A DNA stretch of 16,018 nt from an uncultured Eubacteriales bacterium (lineage in GTDB: Bacteria; Bacillota_A; Clostridia; Oscillospirales; Acutalibacteraceae). Made by a program: the position numbers and the translations under genes. The stretch covers positions 1-16,018 of the forward strand of contig CAKSGI010000025.1 of assembly GCA_934454005.1 (NCBI GenBank), in the 5' to 3' direction. The notes below the pieces were generated by a model, which worked only from the letters and a program-made list of their open reading frames with translations, was not told the origin of the DNA and made no database searches. Positions 7,008 to 13,350 of this stretch are shown here, piece by piece (the stretch's first letter is position 1; the number at the start of each line of letters is the position of its first letter).

Positions 7008-9065
7008 TTATTTTTTACTAGATTCAATAACAGCATTTGCAATATTTATAGGGGCTTCTTCATATCTTTCAAAGCTGGTTTCAAAGGAGCCTCTTCCTTG
7101 AGTGGATTTTCGCATAAATGTAGAAAAGTCGGACATTTCTGCCATAGGAACTTCAGCATCAACTTCTTGCATTCCAGATTCTGCAGGAATCATGCCTAGA
7201 ACCCTACCACGTCTTTTAGTTATTTCTCCGATTAAGTCGCCCATGCTGTTATCTGGGACAATAGCTTTTAAGCTTGATATTGGTTCGAGCAATGTCGGAT
7301 TTGCCTTAGGCATCCCTGCCTTATATGCTAAAGAAGCAGCCATTTTGAAAGCCATTTCGGATGAATCAACCGGATGGTAAGAACCATCGTATAAAGTAGC
7401 TTTTAGCCCTACTACTGGATACCCGGCTAGAGGTCCTTTTTCTGTGCAATCTTTAAGACCTTTTTCAACGGCCGGAAAATATCCTTTTGGAACAGCGCCA
7501 CCAACAATTTTTTGTTCGAATACAAGGTTATCATTATCACAAGGCTCAAATTCTATCCAAACGTCTCCAAATTGACCATGTCCACCTGTTTGCTTTTTAT
7601 GTCTACCTTGAACCCTAATTTTTTTACGAATGGTTTCTCTGTAAGGAATTTTTGGAGGTTCTAGTATGACATCTATTCCAAATTTAGATTTAAGTTTTGA
7701 AACTAATATATCTAGATGTTGTTCACCCAAACCTGAGACTATCATTTGGTGAGTTTCTGAATTTGTTTCAAAGCGTATGCTGGGATCTTCTTCTATTAAT
7801 TTTAAAACACTTTGTGCAACTTTATCTTCATCGCCCTTATTTTTGGGATATATAGCCATAGACAATGATACATTAGGATATAAAACAGGTTCTAGAGTTA
7901 ATTTTCTTTCTGGCGAGCATAGTGTATCTCCAGTATTAACATTTTGTAACTTCGCAACAGCGCCAATATCTCCTGCTAAGATACATTGTACATCTGTTTG
8001 TTTTTTACCTACAATAGATAATACTTTGTTTATACGTTCGACCTTTTCGGTTGACATGTTTATAAGTTGTGTATCAGGGGTAATTTTTCCGGAAACCACC
8101 TTAAAATAAGACAATTTGCCTATGAATGGATCGGACACAGTTTTAAATACTATAGCTAATGCAGGATCAAATTCGTTTGGTTTGACTTCAACAATATTTC
8201 CATTTTCGTCTGTAGCGATTTCATCGATGCTTTCTTGAGCAGATGGAGCTAACCAAACTAAGCCGTTTAATAAATGTTCTATTCCAAAAGTGTTTTGAGC
8301 GTCTCCGCAGAATACAGGAGATATAGTTCCCTCTCTTACACCCTTTTTGATTCCAAGGATTATTTCTTCTGGAGTGAATGATTCTCCTGAAAAATATTTT
8401 TCGAACATTTCATCACTAGTTTCTGCAACGGCTTCGTAAATAGCTGTTCTTAGACCATTTAATCGATTGCCCATATCAGGCATAGGGACTTCTGTTATTT
8501 TTCCTGTTGAGTAAGAGTATGCTTTGTATTCCAAAATATTTACATAACATTCAGCCTTGCCATCGACAATGAAAGGAACGACCACAGGACAAATTGATGG
8601 GCCAAAGTTGGACTTAAGATCTTCAAAAACCCTGTAGAATCTTGCACTTTCGTCGCATAACCCGTTAACAAAGAATATTTTTGTCAAGTTATTTTCAGTT
8701 GCAAATTTATTTGCTTTTTCTGTTCCGACACAAACGCCGTCCTTACCAGAAACTGTAATAAGAACAGAATCTGCTGCTCTTATTCCTTCTTTAACGCTAC
8801 CTTCAAAATCGAGGAACCCGGGAGTATCGATTAAATTAATTTTTTTGTTTTTCCAAAAAATAGGAGCAACAGATGTTGAAATAGAGGAACCTCTTTTTAT
8901 TTCTTCAGGATCAAAATCTAAAATAGTGTTTCCAGCTTCAATGTTACCCATTTTGCTTGAATATCCCGATAAAAACAACATAGATTCGGCAAGAGAAGTT
9001 TTTCCAGCCCCCGAATGACCTGCCAGAGTAATATTAATGATATCATTTGCGGTATACTGTTTCAA
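7008..9065 (-). CDS. EF-G-like translational GTPase paralogue with altered G motifs
   Basis: This 685-residue protein has the full five-domain plan of elongation factor G: G domain (about 1-285), beta-barrel domain II (about 300-385), domain III (about 395-470), domain IV (about 475-595, with tip motif HPVDSSEMAFK at 564-574) and domain V (about 597-675). The P-loop GHSGAGKTS (16-24) is intact. Three other GTPase motifs differ from canonical EF-G: switch I reads RGSSIS (58-63) rather than RGITI, G3 reads DTPGF (80-84) so the catalytic His of DTPGH is absent, and G4 reads NGLC (134-137) rather than NKxD. The switch I and His changes are, as I recall, usual in the clostridial FusA2-like paralogues; the G4 change is more striking. 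It is probably a ribosome-binding factor rather than the main translocase. The start is TTG at 9065, chosen because AAGGGG lies 9 nt upstream. Confidence 0.9.
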   Translation of the reverse strand: MKQYTANDIINITLAGHSGAGKTSLAESMLFLSGYSSKMGNIEAGNTILDFDPEEIKRGSSISTSVAPIFWKNKKINLIDTPGFLDFEGSVKEGIRAADSVLITVSGKDGVCVGTEKANKFATENNLTKIFFVNGLCDESARFYRVFEDLKSNFGPSICPVVVPFIVDGKAECYVNILEYKAYSYSTGKITEVPMPDMGNRLNGLRTAIYEAVAETSDEMFEKYFSGESFTPEEIILGIKKGVREGTISPVFCGDAQNTFGIEHLLNGLVWLAPSAQESIDEIATDENGNIVEVKPNEFDPALAIVFKTVSDPFIGKLSYFKVVSGKITPDTQLINMSTEKVERINKVLSIVGKKQTDVQCILAGDIGAVAKLQNVNTGDTLCSPERKLTLEPVLYPNVSLSMAIYPKNKGDEDKVAQSVLKLIEEDPSIRFETNSETHQMIVSGLGEQHLDILVSKLKSKFGIDVILEPPKIPYRETIRKKIRVQGRHKKQTGGHGQFGDVWIEFEPCDNDNLVFEQKIVGGAVPKGYFPAVEKGLKDCTEKGPLAGYPVVGLKATLYDGSYHPVDSSEMAFKMAASLAYKAGMPKANPTLLEPISSLKAIVPDNSMGDLIGEITKRRGRVLGMIPAESGMQEVDAEVPMAEMSDFSTFMRKSTQGRGSFETSFERYEEAPINIANAVIESSKK

Positions 9066-9073
9066 AGTTTACA

Positions 9074-9080
9074 GCCCCTT
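9074..9080 (-). promoter_or_regulatory. Ribosome binding site for the TTG start of the EF-G paralogue
   Basis: On the minus strand AAAGGGG ends 9 nt before the TTG at 9065-9063. No ATG or GTG near this point has a comparable site, so the rare TTG start is supported. Confidence 0.6.
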
Positions 9081-9090
9081 TCTTGTTTTA

Positions 9091-9124
9091 TTATATACTT
9101 ATTAAATTATATTTAAGTATATAA
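9091..9124. promoter_or_regulatory. 11-bp inverted repeat upstream of the EF-G paralogue (possible operator)
   Basis: TTATATACTTA (9091-9101) and TAAGTATATAA (9114-9124) are perfect inverted copies around a 12-bp AT-only spacer. The dyad overlaps the proposed minus-strand -10 box (9123-9118) and start-point region, a natural place for a repressor. Base composition is extremely AT-rich, so chance cannot be dismissed. Confidence 0.4.
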
Positions 9125-9146
9125 ATAAATTTTACCTTATTCACAA
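9118..9146 (-). promoter_or_regulatory. Candidate sigma-A promoter of the EF-G paralogue
   Basis: On the minus strand TTGTGA (9146-9141) and TATATA (9123-9118) are separated by exactly 17 bp. Transcription would start near 9111, about 46 nt before the TTG start codon. The match is moderate (4/6 and 5/6) in an AT-rich background. Confidence 0.4.
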
Positions 9147-9327
9147 TAATAATTTAAAAGTGCACAAATTATTTTTTGAATACGTGAATAATTATAGACT
9201 AATATTACATTGATTGCAAGATTAATATGGTTTTTAAAGACGAGAAAATATTATTATTTTTTTATGCAAAAAGTAAAGGACAATAATGACATACTTAGTT
9301 TTACTATTTAACAAAGAGTACAATTAT

Positions 9328-9348
9328 GTAAAAATATAGAATTTTTAC
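9328..9348. repeat. 8-bp inverted repeat upstream of the CAP-dockerin gene
   Basis: GTAAAAAT (9328-9335) and ATTTTTAC (9341-9348) flank a 5-nt ATAGA centre. It lies about 20 bp upstream of the proposed -35 box and could be an activator or repressor site. It could also be a chance palindrome in AT-rich DNA. Confidence 0.35.
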
Positions 9349-9369
9349 CTGAATCTATATCACTATTTC

Positions 9370-9398
9370 TTGTAAAAAATAGACTAAAAGTGTAAAAT
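9370..9398 (+). promoter_or_regulatory. Candidate promoter of the CAP-dockerin / CARF operon
   Basis: TTGTAA (9370-9375) and TAAAAT (9393-9398) are 17 bp apart. A TG dinucleotide lies immediately upstream of the -10 hexamer. Initiation near 9405 would leave a leader of about 37 nt before ATG 9442, which has AAAAGGGG (9425-9432) 9 nt upstream. Confidence 0.4.
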
Positions 9399-9441
9399 TA
9401 TATATTATATTTTGTCACAATAATAAAAGGGGAAAATTGAT

Positions 9442-11856
9442 ATGTTAAAAAACAAACTAATTATAGCAATACTATCATTCATACTAACGTTTTCAATTGC
9501 AATATCATTACTCTTATCAAATAATTACAATTATCATGCTATAGCTCTAGATAAAGATATGGTTGTTGGTTCGGATGCGAGGATGTTATCTTATGGCAAT
9601 AATGTGTATATAGTTAGCTCTACAGATGATAGATTTGTTTTATCAAAAGTGGAAACTAATAAGTGTACTATCTTGTTAGAGATTAATAAAGAACCAAATG
9701 AAAACTCTATTCAAAATTTTTACGATTATAAGATTATAGGAAATTATTTCTATATTATCTATAGTTTTAAGACAAATAAATTTGAACAAACAACTATTAA
9801 AAAATATAGCATAACTTCTAAAGATGATGTTAGTGAAGCGACGCTTAGTGATTGTTTTATAAGGAATAGTGATAATTATACAATACTCAAGGATGATACA
9901 ATTTTGTTGCTTAAAAACAATAAATTTATTGAATGTATCAATATATTTAATTCTGAATCTGAGGATATAGAAGTTAATTATGTAAATTCCATAAAATCTA
10001 ATTTAACGGCAGATAAGGCTTGTATTATAAAAGGAATTGATGTATCAAATCCTGAATTTGTTTATTTATCTAGAAATAGTTTGTCGAAAATGGAGGAACA
10101 CGATGCGGGAGATTATCCAGGAGGTAAAAACTATAGGTTTATAAGTGATAATTTGATATTTACATCGGAAAATAAGTTTTATGAATTAAGTGATGATAAA
10201 TTTAAATATAAGTTTAATAGTAATTCGAATGATAATGAGGCGAAAGCAGCTAAACTTAATAATTATATTATAACTACTATGGGAAGTGGTCTATTACATG
10301 CTATAGATATTAACACCAATAAACCTGCGTATGAGTTGACGTTAAGTAAGGAAATTATAGACATAGGCGCTGATGATAGTAATTTATTTGTTTTGTATAA
10401 AGACGGTGATACTTATTATATAGAAAGTTTTTCAATTAATGCTTTTAAGCCCATCAATTCAGTAAAACTTAATTCGGGGATAAACCTTAAGACCAAAAGT
10501 GAAATAAATAGTTTATATTCGCAATATAAGCCAATTAACAAGAGTGTTGAGAATATTTATTCTGATTTTGCAGATTTTGAAAACTTTACAACCGCAGGGC
10601 ATTTAAATAAGTTAGTGTTAAATGATGGTTTAAACGCCATAAATTTTTATCGTGAGTTATATGGTTTTAGAAAATTGGAATTAGATAGTAGTTTAATAGA
10701 TAGTGCTATGTATGGGTCAGTTTTAGCCCTTTTAACGAAGGATTTAACAAAACCGGAGAAACCTCAAAATATGAATGACGAAACATATAATAAATCTGTA
10801 AGTGTGTTAAACAAAAATTGTATAAGTAAAAGTGAACAGTTAACTAATATACTCTTATCAGATGCTGTACATTATTTATTTAATTCCAATTGTGAATTCA
10901 GAGAAAGATTATTAGATAGTGATATTAAAAACGTAGGTATTGGCGCATGCTCTGATAGAAATGGTAAAACAGCTGTGTTGGTGCATTTTGAGGACAGAGA
11001 AAAATATAGTCATGATTATAATTTTATTCCGTATCCATGCGAAGGATCATATCCATTTTCGTTAGTTGATAATAATATAGCTGAGTTTTCGATAAGCCTA
11101 GGAGAATCAATATCTATAGGAGATAAGGGGGATATATCGGTTACAATAACTAACCTAAATACATCTGAAGAACGCGATTTATCAAATGATATTGATTTCG
11201 AAGTCGTTAATAATAGAAGAATACTAATTAAGAATATAGGTTTCGACATTAATAAAGAATCAAAATTTAAAATAAATGTTGATAATCTTCTTAAAAGTGA
11301 TGGCCTTGTTGCAGGTTTGGAGTATAGTATTAATTTATTTGAATTGAAGTCGGGGGATTTACCTGTTATTGATCCGGATAATCCTGATGATCCAGATAGT
11401 CCGCTTACTTCGGATATAACAAGTGATGTATATAATATAGACAAAAAGAATATGATTATAACAAATGTTGAACCGGGGACAACGGTCGCGGGAATAAAAG
11501 AAAATATTAAGTATGATGGATATAGCATAAAAGTAATTAATTATAAAAATAAGGAAATTAAAAGTGGCATTGTGGGAACAAGTTCTAAGATTCAGTTTTA
11601 CAAGAATGATAAAATTATAATTGAGTTTCATATTATAATATATGGAGATTTAACCGGTGAAGGAAATATAAATTCACGTGACTTATCATTGTTAGAAAAT
11701 TATTTACTTGACAAGGCTGGATTGAGTGGATATTTTCTTTTAGCTGCAAATGTTAAACATCATGGGGATGTTAATATCTGTGACTATTTGATTATTAAAA
11801 GACATATTAACGGAGAAGAAAAGATTAATCAAAAAGATCAATCGTCAGGAGAATAA
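9442..11856 (+). CDS. Exported CAP-superfamily protein with C-terminal dockerin-like domain
   Basis: This 804-residue protein has an N-terminal hydrophobic segment (about 7-26) that is either a signal peptide with a late AIA site (33-35) or an uncleaved anchor. Residues about 40-345 are repeated short beta-rich units resembling a propeller; this part is tentative. Residues about 390-515 look like a bacterial CAP/SCP domain: NFYRELYGFRKLELD (401-415), KPEKPQNMNDETY (437-449) and RERLLDSDIKNVGIG (487-501) match the usual clostridial pattern 'NxxRxLxGL..., PxKPxDM, GHRRWxLxP', but the conserved histidines are gone. A beta domain (about 545-635), a DPDNPDDPDSP linker (644-654) and a beta domain often fused to dockerins (about 657-733) follow. 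Residues 735-790 are dockerin-like: the first calcium loop DLTGEGNINSRD is good, while the second, NVKHHGDVNICD, is degraded. It is probably extracellular. The CARF-DUF1887 gene follows 4 nt after the stop. Confidence 0.8.
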   Translation: MLKNKLIIAILSFILTFSIAISLLLSNNYNYHAIALDKDMVVGSDARMLSYGNNVYIVSSTDDRFVLSKVETNKCTILLEINKEPNENSIQNFYDYKIIGNYFYIIYSFKTNKFEQTTIKKYSITSKDDVSEATLSDCFIRNSDNYTILKDDTILLLKNNKFIECINIFNSESEDIEVNYVNSIKSNLTADKACIIKGIDVSNPEFVYLSRNSLSKMEEHDAGDYPGGKNYRFISDNLIFTSENKFYELSDDKFKYKFNSNSNDNEAKAAKLNNYIITTMGSGLLHAIDINTNKPAYELTLSKEIIDIGADDSNLFVLYKDGDTYYIESFSINAFKPINSVKLNSGINLKTKSEINSLYSQYKPINKSVENIYSDFADFENFTTAGHLNKLVLNDGLNAINFYRELYGFRKLELDSSLIDSAMYGSVLALLTKDLTKPEKPQNMNDETYNKSVSVLNKNCISKSEQLTNILLSDAVHYLFNSNCEFRERLLDSDIKNVGIGACSDRNGKTAVLVHFEDREKYSHDYNFIPYPCEGSYPFSLVDNNIAEFSISLGESISIGDKGDISVTITNLNTSEERDLSNDIDFEVVNNRRILIKNIGFDINKESKFKINVDNLLKSDGLVAGLEYSINLFELKSGDLPVIDPDNPDDPDSPLTSDITSDVYNIDKKNMIITNVEPGTTVAGIKENIKYDGYSIKVINYKNKEIKSGIVGTSSKIQFYKNDKIIIEFHIIIYGDLTGEGNINSRDLSLLENYLLDKAGLSGYFLLAANVKHHGDVNICDYLIIKRHINGEEKINQKDQSSGE
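11847..11852 (+). promoter_or_regulatory. Ribosome binding site of the CARF gene inside the end of the preceding gene
   Basis: AGGAGA (11847-11852) encodes part of the final Ser-Gly-Glu of the CAP-dockerin protein and lies 8 nt before ATG 11861. This arrangement implies one mRNA and probable translational coupling of the two proteins. Confidence 0.75.
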
Positions 11857-11860
11857 TATT

Positions 11861-13039
11861 ATGGATTGCTTAGTTGAAATCTATGATCGAGAACAAATTA
11901 ACAATATTTTTGTTGTTTTATCTTTTAGGCCCAAAAAGGTAGTAGTAATTTATGATGCTAAGGAGACAAACGCAGAAGATTTAATATTGGTAGAAAAAGC
12001 GTGTACATTAAAAATTAAGAATATAAAATTCGAATTTGTTGAAATAGATTCTGAAAGTATTGATGATATTAATATAAAATGTAAAAAGATTATACATGAT
12101 AATCCCGACTGTTATTTTGATATAACAGGTGGGAATGAAATGTTTGCTATAGGAGCATACCTTGCTTGTACTTCTACATTTACTCCGATTTTTAAAATTA
12201 ACCTCAGCGAATGTAGATTAATAAATATTTATGGTTGTAAATATTTAGAGAATATTTTATCAATTCCTAAGATGTCTTTAGATGTAATATTAGCAACTCA
12301 TGGAGCATCAATAAATGGAAATACTCATCCAACTCCAAACGCAAAAATATACAATAGTATATTAACATTTTGTGATGAGATTTTTAGGGATGTTCAAAGA
12401 TGGAAGGATCTTTGTTTTTATCTCCAAATGGGGACATCGAATTTTAGTATAGAACATAATAACTTATTATTTATGGCTCCTAAAAGTATATCACACGCTG
12501 GTGGCAAAGTTAAAATAGAAAATTTTTCTCTTTTAAATTTAGCGGAGGAACTTGGATTTATATCTAATCTTAATATAAAGAGTAAAAAGGTAAGTTTTTT
12601 GTTTAAAAATAACACTATCAAAAGATATATGACAGATTATGGAACATGGCTAGAGTTATATACTTATATTTCCATAAAAAAAGATCCAATGTTTGATGAT
12701 GTTAGATTAAGCGTAAAAATAGACTGGAATACTAAAAATCAAATTTTTAGTGGTGTTATAAATGAAATAGATATAACATTTTTTAGTGGAATAAGACCAG
12801 TTTTTATATCTTGTAAATTGTCGGAACCATCGTCAGAAGCACTACAAGAGCTTAGTATGTACCCTAATTATTTTGGCGGTAGATATTCGAAATGTATTCT
12901 TGTAACGCTAGCTACGATAAAAAATGATAGATCATATATCTTTAAAAGAGCAAGAGATATGAAAATTAATTTAATTGACGGGAAAACAATAAAAAAAGGT
13001 AAATTTATAAATAATATTAAAGAAATAGTTTCTAATTAA
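11861..13039 (+). CDS. CARF-domain DUF1887 protein (Card1/Can2-like putative nuclease)
   Basis: This 392-residue protein has the two-part layout of DUF1887 proteins. The N-terminal Rossmann-like CARF domain (about 1-135) has the signature YFDITGGNEMFAIGAYLA at 85-102; TGG (89-91) is the expected ligand loop. A linker with a helical segment (about 140-190) follows, then a winged-helix-like stretch (about 220-255). The C-terminal PD-(D/E)xK nuclease domain has GTWLE (261-265), VINEIDI (299-305) and FISCK (315-319); likely active-site residues are Glu265, Asp304 and Lys319, with Ser317 where many nucleases have Glu. LQELSMYPNYFGGRYSK (328-344) closes the domain as in clostridial standalone members. 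Card1 and Can2 are related enzymes activated by cyclic tetra-adenylate from type III CRISPR systems to cut DNA or RNA. No CRISPR locus is visible here, so activator and target are unknown. It has no signal peptide and is cytoplasmic, although its operon partner is exported. Confidence 0.85.
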   Translation: MDCLVEIYDREQINNIFVVLSFRPKKVVVIYDAKETNAEDLILVEKACTLKIKNIKFEFVEIDSESIDDINIKCKKIIHDNPDCYFDITGGNEMFAIGAYLACTSTFTPIFKINLSECRLINIYGCKYLENILSIPKMSLDVILATHGASINGNTHPTPNAKIYNSILTFCDEIFRDVQRWKDLCFYLQMGTSNFSIEHNNLLFMAPKSISHAGGKVKIENFSLLNLAEELGFISNLNIKSKKVSFLFKNNTIKRYMTDYGTWLELYTYISIKKDPMFDDVRLSVKIDWNTKNQIFSGVINEIDITFFSGIRPVFISCKLSEPSSEALQELSMYPNYFGGRYSKCILVTLATIKNDRSYIFKRARDMKINLIDGKTIKKGKFINNIKEIVSN

Positions 13040-13050
13040 TAATATAATCA

Positions 13051-13087
13051 AATAGGAGACCTTTCAATATTTGAAGGGTCTCCTATT
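13051..13087 (+). terminator. 17-bp hairpin ending the CAP-CARF operon (no U-tract)
   Basis: Bases 13051-13067 pair with 13071-13087 around a TAT loop, with a single T-G wobble. The core is GGAGACC/GGGTCTCC. It starts 12 nt after the CARF gene stop. The sequence after it is GCGATTAACG, without the T-run of a standard intrinsic terminator, so it may terminate weakly, protect the mRNA 3' end, or be a protein site. Confidence 0.55.
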
Positions 13088-13271
13088 GCGATTAACGATT
13101 TTAAATTGTTGAAAATGGATATATAAACGGTAGATTAATATATTTACAAAAAAGCTTAAATAATTCAAATTTTAATATTTAACACTCAAAATTAATAGAG
13201 GACAATACGGCTAAAAAATTATTGCAGAATTTGTGTATATTATTGTTTTTGTGATGCTTTTTTAGTTTATG

Positions 13272-13296
13272 GATCAAAAAGCTTTACTTTTTGGTC
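13272..13296 (+). other. 10-bp stem-loop upstream of the BspA-like gene
   Basis: GATCAAAAAG (13272-13281) pairs with CTTTTTGGTC (13287-13296) around CTTTA, with one T-G wobble. TTATTGTTATATT follows. It could be a weak terminator for read-through from the CARF operon or part of a leader; nothing decides between these. Confidence 0.35.
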
Positions 13297-13350
13297 TTAT
13301 TGTTATATTATATTGTAATAAATATAAAATTTTTGGAAGGTGTGTATAAA

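Larger units (their letters stand above)
9066..9441. other. Divergent non-coding region (376 bp)
   Basis: This spacer separates the leftward EF-G paralogue from the rightward CAP-dockerin gene. It holds the minus-strand promoter and dyad described separately, an inverted repeat at 9328-9348, and a candidate plus-strand promoter at 9370-9398. The middle, about 9150-9320, is AT-rich with no reading frame, RNA gene or clear structure that I can support. Three TGTAAAA words (9327, 9371, 9391) recur on the side facing the CAP-dockerin gene. Confidence 0.6.
13040..13350. other. Non-coding region upstream of the BspA-like gene (311 bp)
   Basis: After the 13051-13087 hairpin the stretch is AT-rich with no reading frame of note and no recognisable riboswitch or RNA gene. 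A second stem-loop lies at 13272-13296. Promoter assignment is uncertain: TTGGTC (13291-13296) and TGTAAT (13314-13319) are 17 bp apart, and TTGTTA (13300-13305) with TATAAA (13323-13328) is an alternative that would start transcription too close to the ribosome binding site. Confidence 0.5.

Noticed and set aside
11016..11528. 170-codon open frame on the minus strand inside the CAP-dockerin gene
   Set aside because: It is the antisense shadow of an Asp/Asn/Ile-rich coding stretch. The product is a low-complexity Ser/Ile/Leu string without a ribosome binding site, opposite well-defined domains.
9274..13207. Shared word TARAGGACAATA upstream of the CAP-dockerin gene (9274-9285) and of the BspA-like gene (13196-13207)
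   Set aside because: 11 of 12 bases match at 168 and 155 bp before the two ATGs. A match of this length between two AT-rich spacers of 300 bp or more is not clearly beyond chance, the flanks do not align, and no copy is seen upstream of the other surface gene.
11861..13350. CRISPR array or cas genes near the CARF gene
   Set aside because: I looked for regularly spaced repeats of about 25-40 bp around the CARF gene and across the window and saw none. The 13051-13087 hairpin occurs once only, and no other gene here resembles a cas gene.
13291..13350. Longer start (TTG 13291) for the BspA-like gene
   Set aside because: There is no ribosome binding site before it. The sequence overlaps promoter-like and hairpin DNA, and ATG 13351 has GGAAGG and begins a clean signal peptide.
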